Source: Coemansia sp. RSA 922
Taxonomy: Eukaryota; Kickxellomycota; Kickxellomycetes; Kickxellales; Kickxellaceae
Length of the DNA: 13,723 bases
Reading direction: 5' to 3'
Assembly: GCA_027577415.1 (NCBI GenBank)
Contig: JANBQS010000670.1
Span: 1 to 13,723, forward strand
Numbering within the stretch: the stretch's first letter is position 1; every line of letters begins with the position of its first letter. The notes below the pieces were generated by a model. It was not told where the DNA came from. It saw nothing but the letters and a program-made list of their open reading frames with translations, and made no database searches. Below are positions 6,355 through 13,723 of the stretch, in pieces. A program made the translations under genes and the position numbers.

Positions 6355-7998
6355 ATGGACGAGGAATACGTGCCGAATTACCAGGCTGAGGACTACAAGG
6401 AGCTCAAGGAGGGCCAGGCAACCATTCTGTTCCCCAAGAACAACGAGGTGTTTTACAATCCCGTACAGCAATTTAACCGCGACATGTCCATAGCTGCCAT
6501 CAAGACATGGCGCGACACTGTCAACGAGGCAAAGATGGAGCGCTTCAACAAGTCAGCCAACCCCAATAAGGTTGCGCCGTCGACAAAATTCACGATTCTC
6601 GAGGCCCTTGCGGCGTCTGGCCTGCGCTCAGTGCGGTACGCAAAGGAGATTGAGGAGATCGACTATATCCTTACCAACGACCTGCTAGCAGACGCTGTCG
6701 AGTCGATCAAGCGGAACGCGCACTTCAATGGCATCAGCCAGAAGCTTGTGCGTGCAAACCAGGGTGACGCCGTTGCAGTCATGTACGCCCACCGCGACAA
6801 GGATGCCTTTGACGTTGTCGATCTCGATCCCTATGGCTCTGCTGCGCCCTTTATTGACGGCGCTATCCAGGCCGTTAAGAAGGGCGGTCTCATCTGCGTC
6901 ACTTGCACCGATCTTGCCGTCTTGGCCAGTGCCAACCACCCCGAGGCGTGCTTTGCCAAGTACGGTGGCAACCCACTCAAGGCTGAGTTTTGCCACGAGC
7001 TCGCGCTGCGCCTAGTCATTAACAGCTTGCAGCAGACTGCCAACCGTCACAGGCGCTACATTGAGCCTCTGCTGTCGTGCAGCATCGACTTTTACGTGCG
7101 TATCTTTGTGCGTGTCCACGACAAGCCCATCTTGGTCAAGAACGTAGCCAGCCAAACTGGCATTGTCTACCACTGTCGCTATTGCGGTACCTTTGCCACT
7201 CAGCCCTTTGGCACTATCGAGCCTGGCAAGGGTTCTACTTTCAAGTACCACGTATCTGCGGCCACAGCAGCGGACCGCCTATGCGAGCAATGCGAGTCCA
7301 AGCAGGAGCTTGGTGGGCCGTGCTGGCTGGGGCCATTACATAACAAGGACTTTGTCCAGCGCATGTACAAAGCCGTTAGCAGTGCCGACTCGTCGATGTA
7401 TGGCACCCAGCCACGCATGAAGGGTATGCTAAAGGTTATCCTTGAAGAGCTTGACGACGCGCCCTTCCACTACTCGCACTCTGAGCTGTGCTCGGCTGTC
7501 CGTGCCTCATGCCCGCCGCTGACCAAGGTCAACTCGGCGCTGCTTAATGCTGGCTACCGTGTCTCGGGATCGCACACGCAACAGGGCTCAATCAAGACCA
7601 ACGCCCCGCCTCAGGTTGTCTGGGACGTCATGCGTAGCTTGGTCAAGGAGATGGGTCGCTCGCCTAAAATCGTAGAGGGATCGCCTGCAGACAAGATCCT
7701 GGCCAAGGCCATTACTACCGAGATCTCCTTCGATAACCACAAGGACGCCAACCCCGAATCGCGCCGCATCAAGCTCGTGCGCTACCAGATGAATCCAGAG
7801 AAGAACTGGGGACCCAAGGCACGCCATTCAGAGGCCCCCAAAACAAAGAACGCCGACGCTAAGCGCAAGCAGCAGGATCAGAGCTACACTCCCGAAGACT
7901 CACAGGCAGCGAATGCGCCAGAGACCACCGCTGACTCTGAGGATGTAGCCGAACTGGATACTGTCAGCAACGACGTGAAGAAGCTCCGGACCGAGTAG
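6355..7998 (+). CDS. TRM1: tRNA (guanine-26-N2)-dimethyltransferase
   Basis: Makes N2,N2-dimethylguanosine at position 26 of many cytosolic and mitochondrial tRNAs using S-adenosylmethionine. The core product has 547 residues. The N-terminus carries the family blocks ATILFPKNNEVFYNPVQQFNRD (22-43). The cofactor site is LEALAASGLRSVRYA (82-96), the catalytic-type motif is DLDPYG (156-161), and TCTDLAVL is at 183-190. A cysteine cluster (C274, C277, C310, C313) matches the zinc-binding insertion. The C-terminal GRSPKIVEGSPADKILAK and NPEKNWGPKARH blocks are followed by a basic, Lys-rich stretch (about 496-507) that may be a nuclear signal, and an acidic disordered tail. In yeast one TRM1 gene serves nucleus and mitochondria through two start codons; here an upstream exon (6237-6272) may add the second form. 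Confidence 0.96.
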   Translation: MDEEYVPNYQAEDYKELKEGQATILFPKNNEVFYNPVQQFNRDMSIAAIKTWRDTVNEAKMERFNKSANPNKVAPSTKFTILEALAASGLRSVRYAKEIEEIDYILTNDLLADAVESIKRNAHFNGISQKLVRANQGDAVAVMYAHRDKDAFDVVDLDPYGSAAPFIDGAIQAVKKGGLICVTCTDLAVLASANHPEACFAKYGGNPLKAEFCHELALRLVINSLQQTANRHRRYIEPLLSCSIDFYVRIFVRVHDKPILVKNVASQTGIVYHCRYCGTFATQPFGTIEPGKGSTFKYHVSAATAADRLCEQCESKQELGGPCWLGPLHNKDFVQRMYKAVSSADSSMYGTQPRMKGMLKVILEELDDAPFHYSHSELCSAVRASCPPLTKVNSALLNAGYRVSGSHTQQGSIKTNAPPQVVWDVMRSLVKEMGRSPKIVEGSPADKILAKAITTEISFDNHKDANPESRRIKLVRYQMNPEKNWGPKARHSEAPKTKNADAKRKQQDQSYTPEDSQAANAPETTADSEDVAELDTVSNDVKKLRTE

Positions 7999-8126
7999 GT
8001 CTATCCCACTCCCATATGCGACATACGGATAAAGTATAAGTGGTAATGTGCGAATAAGTAGACACCCCTTTTTTTATTGGCAACTGTTTCACCTGCGATC
8101 ATATCATATACACACTTATCGCTGAC

Positions 8127-9473
8127 ATGTATAGGAGAGTCACTGGCGGTCTTTTGTATTCTGCCAATTGCTACAGAGTTCGACACATATCTGTCCGCTC
8201 AGCACCTCCAGATTTGCCTCAAGGGCGTCACAAATGGACGCAAGAGCAGGATGCTCAGCTACGGGAATTGGTAGAAGCAAAGGGGCATTCGTGGAAGGCG
8301 ATTGCTAGCGAGCTTGGAATACGTGGCAGCCCGTCCAAGGTGAGGCGCCGCTGGGAGATGCTCCAGCCAATGTTATCCAGCATGTGGGCAAAGAGCGAGG
8401 ACTCTGATCTGGCTCAGTCTATTCAAAAGTATACAGAGAGTGGTCGTAGACTAGGCGAGTATGGATCGTGGGTGGCAGTGGCTCGCATGCTAAAAACAGA
8501 TCGAACGCCTCGGCAATGCTTTACTCGCTGGACACGAACGCTGCTGCCACGCCAGGGCAAGGCCTTGGCATTCACTCGACTTGGCAGCATCCGCGGATGG
8601 GGATGGAGTGAGAATGAGAGTGCTCTACTAACTGCAGCTGTAGCTGGCATCGAGCAAGTACAAGACCCAGCCGAGATTGTCAGCAGAGCGCGAAAGCACG
8701 AGCCATGGCTGCTAGTAGATCGCGACCCAGAGGGCCAGTTTTTGCCACAATACTGGATGTTCATAGCTAGCTGCGTTGGAACGCGGACAGCGCCCCAGTG
8801 CAAAGCCAAGTGGCAGACAATCTGCAAGCGCGTCCAGCCAGCAGCAGCGATGTCGCTGGACGAGGTGAAAACCCTTGCGCAGCTGGTCAAGATCCACGGC
8901 AACTCTTGGGATATGCTGGCTGCCAAGTTCTTTTCAGGCAGGACGCCGAGAGAGCTCAGGGGCATGTATATACAATGGAGCAAAGCTGAAAAGAGGTTCG
9001 CCGTAGACTTGCTGGACATTGATCCGTTCTCTATGATCCGCGACCACAAGGGAAACTCAGCAATGCGGCCCACTGGCAATGATGGTTACTATTGTGCAGA
9101 CGGGCAAGTCGTTCGGGTTGGCGTACGAGGCAAGCACGGCCCACTAACTCCCTACTTTTTGGCGCTAAAGTATACGAAACCGATTGGCCGTGGACGAGCC
9201 GATGTTACGCGTGTAGTTGGTCTTTCCAGCCGTGGCAACACACGACTATTGTCCAACGAGGTGATAGACAAGCTGGTGGCTGCGATTAGTTTGTACAAGA
9301 ACGACTGGGTCAGTATATCGCGCGAGGTTGGCTTTTCAATTCCCACATGTCGAAGATATGCCGAGAGTCTTGCTGACAGGTTGATGAGTATCCAAGCAGC
9401 GATCAGCGACTGCGAAATGGACAAGTTAGCAGCATCAAAGCAGGAGCAAGTCGCCACAAACAAACAGTGCTAA
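8127..9473 (+). CDS. Multi-Myb/SANT-repeat protein with presequence-like N-terminus
   Basis: Protein of 448 residues with about five Myb/SANT-like helical units, judged from spaced Trp and basic third helices. R1 is about 36-79 (HKWTQEQD...RRRWEML), R2 86-139 (MWAKSED...QCFTRWTRTL) and R3 158-232 (WGWSENES...QCKAKWQTI, with a long insertion). R4 is 240-285 (MSLDEVKTL...GMYIQWSK). R5 is 374-416, more degenerate. Such arrays bind DNA in the Myb and SNAP190 families, and the basic recognition-like helices here suggest the same. Residues 1-28 hold five Arg, one His and no Asp or Glu, like a mitochondrial presequence, so the target could be mitochondrial DNA; this is inference. ATG at 8127, 128 bases after TRM1; ends in tandem stops TAA TAG. 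The specific orthologue is not recognised. Confidence 0.85.
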   Translation: MYRRVTGGLLYSANCYRVRHISVRSAPPDLPQGRHKWTQEQDAQLRELVEAKGHSWKAIASELGIRGSPSKVRRRWEMLQPMLSSMWAKSEDSDLAQSIQKYTESGRRLGEYGSWVAVARMLKTDRTPRQCFTRWTRTLLPRQGKALAFTRLGSIRGWGWSENESALLTAAVAGIEQVQDPAEIVSRARKHEPWLLVDRDPEGQFLPQYWMFIASCVGTRTAPQCKAKWQTICKRVQPAAAMSLDEVKTLAQLVKIHGNSWDMLAAKFFSGRTPRELRGMYIQWSKAEKRFAVDLLDIDPFSMIRDHKGNSAMRPTGNDGYYCADGQVVRVGVRGKHGPLTPYFLALKYTKPIGRGRADVTRVVGLSSRGNTRLLSNEVIDKLVAAISLYKNDWVSISREVGFSIPTCRRYAESLADRLMSIQAAISDCEMDKLAASKQEQVATNKQC

Positions 9474-9505
9474 TAGATATGTAAATTTATTTGTTTTTTT
9501 TTTAT
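9474..9505. terminator. 32-base convergent 3' gap between the Myb gene and the G-patch gene
   Basis: The two facing stop codons are separated by 32 bases that are almost all A/T. A minus-strand AATAAA (9491-9486) lies 15 bases past the G-patch gene's stop. Cleavage 10-30 bases further would fall near or inside the Myb coding end, so the two mRNAs probably overlap. Confidence 0.5.
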
Positions 9506-11722
9506 CTATACAGCTGGCAGTGAGCTCTCTCGCTGAGACAGCGCATATGCCATTAGAACTAGTATTCTCCTGAACTCGTGCTGCACTGCTTCAAGGGCGA
9601 ATATCTCAGGCGGGTACATTTGCTTCCACTGCCAATACCAGTCGGCGATCTCGGCGTAGTTTGCGCTTGGATCCTCTAGCCACAGCTTCAGATAATCTAT
9701 GAATTTGGCGAGTACTTGACGCTTGACAAGCACAAACCAGGCATCAAACGGAAGAACGTTGTGCCACTTGATGAGTACCTTGAATGGCCAGACAACTTGT
9801 CGCTGTGCATTAAATTGAAACTCGGCACGCAACATCATCTCCAAGCGGTCAGAGATCTTTGCGCTTAGCTTGCGCAGCTCTTTACTCTGAATAATCTCCA
9901 TCCAAGGCAGCAGCAGGGATAAAACAGCGCCGTTGTTCTCCTTTGTGGGCGTCCAGTAATCTAGTGCAGCGCAGAGCTTGCGTCGTACAGACGCGACCAG
10001 CTCGACTCTGTCGTGAATGTATGGCAGCCAGGGAATGACGACGCGATCGATCCTCAGATCCATGAGAGGCTGCGACGCACTAGCAGATGTTGCGTCCCGC
10101 CGGCTGTCATACCCGCTCATTGCCTTGCGAGGCTCGATAGCGTTAACATGTCGCAACAGCCTGCTGCTAATATCGCCCGAAACCGCTGTGACGGTAACCG
10201 GTGGCAAGCGGCTAAGTGGCAAACTCAAGTCATCGGCCAAGGGGTCCCACTGCGTCAGTATAAACCGCTTCAGGCCAGGCACTAGCGTCCGGTGTAGCAA
10301 GGACTCAAAGGGCGCCAAACGCTCGCTCGACTCGCTGGTATCGCATATGTGCACAAATGGATAAAGGGGCACCAGTATGTCCTCAACAGCATACGGGTGT
10401 GCGGCTGGGTTCCAGTCACGGAATATGCGTTGTAAGTGGCTGTGGGCCGTGCCAGTCACTACAGTTTCCAAACGCAGTTCGCCCCAGACGTCGAACTTGT
10501 GCTGCGACTCTATTTGCTGTGCGGCCTGGTACATGTGTTTGTAGGTGTCATAGAGCGCTGACAGATCGTCCTTCGCAGTCTCGACAGATCCGACATGCGC
10601 GGCAGTGGCTGCAGCTTGGACCGCACAAACAGACTCTTTGATCATTTGCAGGTAGCCAGTACGCGCCAATCGGCGCTCAATGCTCGTCGACAGCTGCTGC
10701 ATCTTTTTGGAGAGAGCATCGATCTTGGCTTCGGCTCGCTCTCGTTCGTGCCTTAGGTCCTCCAGTCGAACAGACGCGAGATCCATCCCCAAGCGCACGT
10801 CACTAGCAAGCTTGTCCCTCTCGCTAAGAGGCAATCGCTTGGCTGCTAGCTCCGAAAACGACCCAACCTCGGTGTTGGTGGTCATGTCCACAAACACCTC
10901 CTTTAGCTGGGCATCTGTCCGGCGCTGCAATTCCTCCAAGGTTTTGTACTCGGTCTTCTGTCGCGCTCGCACTTGAGCCTGCGTTTGTACCTGCGAGTCG
11001 CTTTGTTCGCGTGGCAAGCCATCGGTTCCAAGGCGCCTTCCTCTTTGGCGCCCCTTAGCCACAGAAGCCGGCGAGACCTTGCTCTCGAGTGGTTTCTCGC
11101 TGCCACTGAATGATATTCCCTCGCCTGAGCGTCGCAGAGTCACTTGAATGGGCTCTATCCGGCCTTCGCCATGCTTGCCCAATCCCTCGCCAGGCTTGTA
11201 TCCCATCTTTGCCATCATGTTCCACACAGCTCCGCTAGCAAATTTGCCAAAGTCCTTGCTCTTAGGCGGTGCAGAAGCTTTGGTAGGGCCACGGCGCACG
11301 GTAGAAGATGTGTCAGTAGACCGAGGTAGCCCGCGACTGGTCTCTGCTGGTGGTTCTTCCTTCTGCTCACTTGCTTCATCATCGTCACTAGCTGAAGAGC
11401 TGCTGGTACCGCGGCTGCTGCTGCTGTCGCTGTCGGAGGCACTGTCCCTATCGCTAGCAACTGCTGATTTGGCAGACGCCGCTACAAACCCCACTGGCCT
11501 AAGTGCATCAGCGCTAGAGCGGTTCGTAGAGCCACCTCCGAGTGCAGATCTTCTCCCAACATTGCCTTCATCGTCGTCATCAGCATCGTCGGCCCACTGT
11601 CCTAGCATGAGTTCTTCTTTGGACAGGGTCTTGCGCGACCGCTGAGCCTGTCGCCGCTGCTGAGCGTATTCCTCTTCATCCGAGCTATCATCGAATCCCA
11701 GCGCCGGTCTCTCGCCATACAT
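9506..11722 (-). CDS. NTR1: G-patch and GCFC domain splicing factor, TFIP11/NTR1 (Spp382) family
   Basis: In yeast NTR1 recruits and activates the DEAH helicase Prp43 to take apart the intron-lariat spliceosome; TFIP11 is the animal counterpart. From the ATG at 11722 the product has 738 residues; the frame continues upstream only to a TTG and would add an unlikely hydrophobic leader. The N-terminus is acidic (DDSSDEEEY) with a TFIP-type block (KEELMLGQWADDADDDDEG, about 35-53), then a Ser/Asp-rich linker. The G-patch is at about 165-207 (VWNMMAKMGYKPGEGLGKHG...), the Prp43-activating element. A Gln/Arg/Glu-rich probable coiled coil follows (about 255-350), then the GCFC-like helical domain (about 395-700: FRDWNPAAHPYAVEDILVPLYPF, LKLWLEDPSANYAEIADWYWQWK). 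It ends soon after that domain. No intron. Confidence 0.9.
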   Translation of the reverse strand: MYGERPALGFDDSSDEEEYAQQRRQAQRSRKTLSKEELMLGQWADDADDDDEGNVGRRSALGGGSTNRSSADALRPVGFVAASAKSAVASDRDSASDSDSSSSRGTSSSSASDDDEASEQKEEPPAETSRGLPRSTDTSSTVRRGPTKASAPPKSKDFGKFASGAVWNMMAKMGYKPGEGLGKHGEGRIEPIQVTLRRSGEGISFSGSEKPLESKVSPASVAKGRQRGRRLGTDGLPREQSDSQVQTQAQVRARQKTEYKTLEELQRRTDAQLKEVFVDMTTNTEVGSFSELAAKRLPLSERDKLASDVRLGMDLASVRLEDLRHERERAEAKIDALSKKMQQLSTSIERRLARTGYLQMIKESVCAVQAAATAAHVGSVETAKDDLSALYDTYKHMYQAAQQIESQHKFDVWGELRLETVVTGTAHSHLQRIFRDWNPAAHPYAVEDILVPLYPFVHICDTSESSERLAPFESLLHRTLVPGLKRFILTQWDPLADDLSLPLSRLPPVTVTAVSGDISSRLLRHVNAIEPRKAMSGYDSRRDATSASASQPLMDLRIDRVVIPWLPYIHDRVELVASVRRKLCAALDYWTPTKENNGAVLSLLLPWMEIIQSKELRKLSAKISDRLEMMLRAEFQFNAQRQVVWPFKVLIKWHNVLPFDAWFVLVKRQVLAKFIDYLKLWLEDPSANYAEIADWYWQWKQMYPPEIFALEAVQHEFRRILVLMAYALSQRESSLPAV

Positions 11723-11819
11723 TATGCAACCAAGCGGCCAAAGATATAGTAAATAATAAACCAAAGTTGTCGGGTTTGTTGCTCAAAAAAAAAAAATAAG
11801 GCCAAACAATTAAAGCTTG

Positions 11820-11825
11820 TTTATT
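11820..11825 (-). terminator. Putative polyadenylation signal of the sulfide:quinone oxidoreductase gene
   Basis: AATAAA on the minus strand, about 55 bases after the stop codon. The surrounding 11723-11880 spacer must also carry the promoter of the G-patch gene. It holds an A run (11786-11796) and a CACGTG palindrome (11869-11874) just past the oxidoreductase stop. Confidence 0.5.
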
Positions 11826-11880
11826 GGGTGACAAATTATAGGGCTTGGGTTAAAAAACTAATCATACACACGTGACATGA

Positions 11881-13206
11881 CTAGTTGGCGCTAATAGGAT
11901 TGGTGAACTTGCGAATGGTACCTGGACCATCCCAAGTGCCCTTGAGCATTGATCTCCAGTAAACGGCTGGGAGAGCCTCGGCAGTGACCCAGTATGAAAA
12001 GGCATGCTCCTTGGCTTGGTCGAAGAAGAATGTCTCGTGGGGAGCTCCAGTGTAGCCCGAAAACTCGGCAAGAACTAGCTTGTTCTTGCCTGTAACTAGC
12101 GGACACGATGTATAGCCGTTGTACTCCGCGGCTGGCGCATTGGTACCTCGGATCTGGTTCAGAAGATTATGCTTGAGGACGTATGACTGTGCGGCGGCGG
12201 CGGCAGCTGTCTTGGAGGTCGGCAGAGATGAGCAGTCGCCAATGGAATAGATGTTGGGATACTTGGTGTGTTGGAGAGTGCCCTTGTCTACGTCGACAAA
12301 GCCCGCAGCGTTGGAAATAGCGCTGTTCTTGATAAAGTCAAAGGGCTTCATCGGTGGAGTAACGTGCAAGAACTCGTACGGTACAGTCACGGTCTCGCCA
12401 GCCTGAGGACTGGAACCAAGCACTTTAAACGTAGCCTTTTTGGCGGCGCCGTCAACCTCAACCAGGTCGTGGAACAGATTGACGCTAATATCCCGACTAC
12501 GGGCGACTTCGTTCATGGCATTGGCGTACTTGTCGATGGCAAAGATCTTTCCAAGCGCAGTGTAGTAGTTGACGTCAACTTTGTCGCGAATCCCCTTCTC
12601 GCGGAATAGTTCCTCGGCAAGGTACGCAATCTTTTGCGGGGCACCAGCGCACTTTACCGGAGTCGCGGGCATGGTAAATAGGGCGTTTCCCTCTCTGACG
12701 TTTTGCAGAAACTCAAAGGTCTTTTGCACATACTGCGGCGAGTAGTTGCTGGCGACGCCATTCTTGCCAATGGCAGACTTGAGACCCTTAATGCCCGCAA
12801 AGTCGAGCTCAATGCCCGCCGCCACAACCAAGTACTCGTAGGCTACCTTGGTACCGTCAGCTAGTGTAATGGTGTTGCTGTCGGGGTCAATTTGAGCGGC
12901 GGCCTGGTTGATCCACTGTGCCTCGGGAGCAATGACTTCGCTGGTCGGGCGGTATGTCTCTTCAAAGCTTTTGAGGCCGCCGCCGACAAAGGTGAACAGC
13001 GGCTGTTGGTAGTGGATCGTGGATGGCTCGACAACGGCTACTTCGTTCTTGCCCAGCTGCTTTGACAGAGTGGATGACACGGCAAGCCCGCCAGCTCCTC
13101 CACCAATAACTACGACCTTGTATGAAGAAGGAGCTGCGGCGGTCGATGACAGGCGAACCCAGTGACGGTGGCAGGCCGACCTAGTAGCAAACTTTGTAGC
13201 GAGCAT
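11881..13206 (-). CDS. SQOR: Mitochondrial sulfide:quinone oxidoreductase
   Basis: Inner-membrane FAD enzyme that oxidises hydrogen sulfide to sulfane sulfur and passes electrons to ubiquinone; the fission-yeast counterpart is Hmt2. The protein has 441 residues, close to human SQOR (450). Residues 1-25 are basic and Ser/Thr-rich with no acidic residue, a good presequence. The FAD-binding Rossmann motif is VVVIGGGAGGLAV (31-43). YQQPLFTFVGGG (66-77) and the second FAD segment YPNIYSIGDCSSLPTSKTAAAAAAQ (316-340) are typical of the eukaryotic group. The two redox cysteines expected from human C201 and C379 are present as C186 (TPVKCAGAPQK) and C368 (YTSCPLV), with similar spacing. The C-terminal half carries ETFFFDQAKEHAFSYW-like membrane-associating residues. 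No intron; ATG at 13206. Confidence 0.96.
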   Translation of the reverse strand: MLATKFATRSACHRHWVRLSSTAAAPSSYKVVVIGGGAGGLAVSSTLSKQLGKNEVAVVEPSTIHYQQPLFTFVGGGLKSFEETYRPTSEVIAPEAQWINQAAAQIDPDSNTITLADGTKVAYEYLVVAAGIELDFAGIKGLKSAIGKNGVASNYSPQYVQKTFEFLQNVREGNALFTMPATPVKCAGAPQKIAYLAEELFREKGIRDKVDVNYYTALGKIFAIDKYANAMNEVARSRDISVNLFHDLVEVDGAAKKATFKVLGSSPQAGETVTVPYEFLHVTPPMKPFDFIKNSAISNAAGFVDVDKGTLQHTKYPNIYSIGDCSSLPTSKTAAAAAAQSYVLKHNLLNQIRGTNAPAAEYNGYTSCPLVTGKNKLVLAEFSGYTGAPHETFFFDQAKEHAFSYWVTAEALPAVYWRSMLKGTWDGPGTIRKFTNPISAN

Positions 13207-13444
13207 ATCGAATGAGTAAACAGTCTAATTTTGAAAGAGAGGCGGTAAAAAAAAAAAAGTAAAGAGAAGAGATAACAAATGCTCACACCTTGGCACTGCA
13301 TTGTATGCGCGCTTGCGTGCTCGGCCATAGCTGGGCCAATCGCAGGACTCATTCCAACGCCGATGGCGTGCTTGAAATTAAACGGACCGAGTGAGCGAAA
13401 ATTGATCAACGGAATCTATTAGTCGTTTTATCGCATACCCTAAG
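13207..13444. promoter_or_regulatory. Promoter region of the sulfide:quinone oxidoreductase gene and 3' end of the next gene
   Basis: A 238-base gap between genes on the same strand. An A run (13248-13259; T run on the coding strand) lies about 45 bases before the ATG. A CCAAT pentamer at 13336-13340, about 130 bases upstream, could bind a HAP/CBF complex, which regulates respiratory genes in fungi. There is no clear polyadenylation signal for the gene to the right. Confidence 0.45.
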
Positions 13445-13723
13445 CTAGACTAGAATCTCTTCGACAAGCGCCCCAATGCTGCTGACAGAGGTTGCTTCAG
13501 ATAAGCAGGCGCGAATGGCAAGTGAGAGCTTTTCAGACCGGCGAGGGCAGTAGCTGACAGCTTCAAGCACGGTGCGCTGCAGAGCCGGCGGGTACTGCCG
13601 GAATGGCCCAAATACCGTACCCTTTCCAGGTACGCTGACACAGAACAGGGTGACTAGGCTGGCCTGTAGCGTGTCTGAGGCTGCGGCATCCAGTAGTCGC
13701 GTGCGCTGACCGATAAGACGCAG
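13445..13723 (-). CDS. C-terminal 92 codons of an unrecognised protein, partial
   Basis: Reading the minus strand in from the right edge, one frame stays open for 92 codons and ends at TAG (13447-13445). It begins LRLIGQRTRLLDAAASD and ends ACLSEATSVSSIGALVEEILV. The composition is Leu/Ala/Ser-rich and looks like packed amphipathic helices, as in the end of a HEAT- or ARM-type helical protein, with no low-complexity run. The only other open stretch here (13641-13450, minus, one frame over) has no ATG and a shadow-like composition. I cannot name the family from this fragment; the body of the gene lies outside the window. Confidence 0.6.
   Translation of the reverse strand: MRLIGQRTRLLDAAASDTLQASLVTLFCVSVPGKGTVFGPFRQYPPALQRTVLEAVSYCPRRSEKLSLAIRACLSEATSVSSIGALVEEILV

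Noticed and set aside
11723..11764. Hydrophobic 14-residue leader on the G-patch protein
   Set aside because: The first codon is TTG and the stretch is A/T-rich upstream sequence. A membrane-like leader makes no sense for a spliceosome factor; the ATG at 11722 is preferred.
12177..12215. GCG/GGC triplet run as a possible unstable repeat
   Set aside because: It encodes the Ala-rich helix after the second FAD motif, where the family is naturally Ala-rich; it is too short to be remarkable.
13110..13409. 99-codon minus-strand frame across the start of the oxidoreductase gene
   Set aside because: It overlaps the well-supported presequence of the oxidoreductase in another frame and runs through the A/T-rich promoter; it is a shadow.
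13450..13641. 63-codon minus-strand frame at the right edge
   Set aside because: It starts at GTG and is one frame over from a longer frame open to the window edge, which has better protein-like composition.

Overview
This is a nuclear fragment from a fungus. The evidence is short spliceosomal introns (100 and 111 bases, each with a GCTAAC branch-point match about 30 bases before the acceptor), gene-dense packing with A/T-rich spacers, and a set of conserved single-copy eukaryotic genes whose closest recalled relatives are fungal. I cannot fix the lineage from sequence alone. The compact genes, mixed codon use and multi-Myb protein would suit an early-diverging (zoopagomycete/Kickxellomycotina-like) fungus, but that is a weak inference.

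Layout, left to right. (1) Minus strand, 1-1635: the 5' part of a two-exon gene for a secreted or surface Ser/Ala/Thr-rich protein of unknown function, running off the left edge. (2) 1636-2181: a long spacer with the promoter of that gene and the 3' end of the next. (3) Minus strand, 2182-2802: thymidylate kinase (CDC8). (4) Divergent from it, 3098-4192 plus: retromer subunit VPS26, with a 12-base first exon. (5) Convergent, 4261-5178 minus: SURF1/SHY1, a cytochrome c oxidase assembly factor. (6) 5274-6131 minus: DPH5 (diphthamide synthesis). (7) Divergent, 6355-7998 plus: TRM1 (tRNA m2,2G26 methyltransferase), with a probable extra upstream exon at 6237-6272. (8) 8127-9473 plus: a protein with about five Myb/SANT-like repeats behind a presequence-like N-terminus. 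(9) Convergent, only 32 bases away, 9506-11722 minus: a G-patch/GCFC splicing factor (TFIP11/NTR1 family). (10) 11881-13206 minus: mitochondrial sulfide:quinone oxidoreductase. (11) 13445-13723 minus: the last 92 codons of an unrecognised gene entering from the right.

There is no operon logic and no mobile element, CRISPR array, tRNA or rRNA that I can see. Several products do meet in mitochondria: SURF1 and sulfide:quinone oxidoreductase clearly, TRM1 possibly through a spliced N-terminal extension, and the Myb protein possibly through its N-terminus. DPH5 and TRM1 share a divergent promoter and both modify translation machinery (eEF2 and tRNA).

The most interesting signals are the TRM1 upstream exon/uORF arrangement and the Myb-repeat protein with a mitochondrial-type leader. 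Next come the hidden second exon of the left-edge gene with three frame-preserving acceptors, the VPS26 micro-exon, and the 32-base convergent gene pair.
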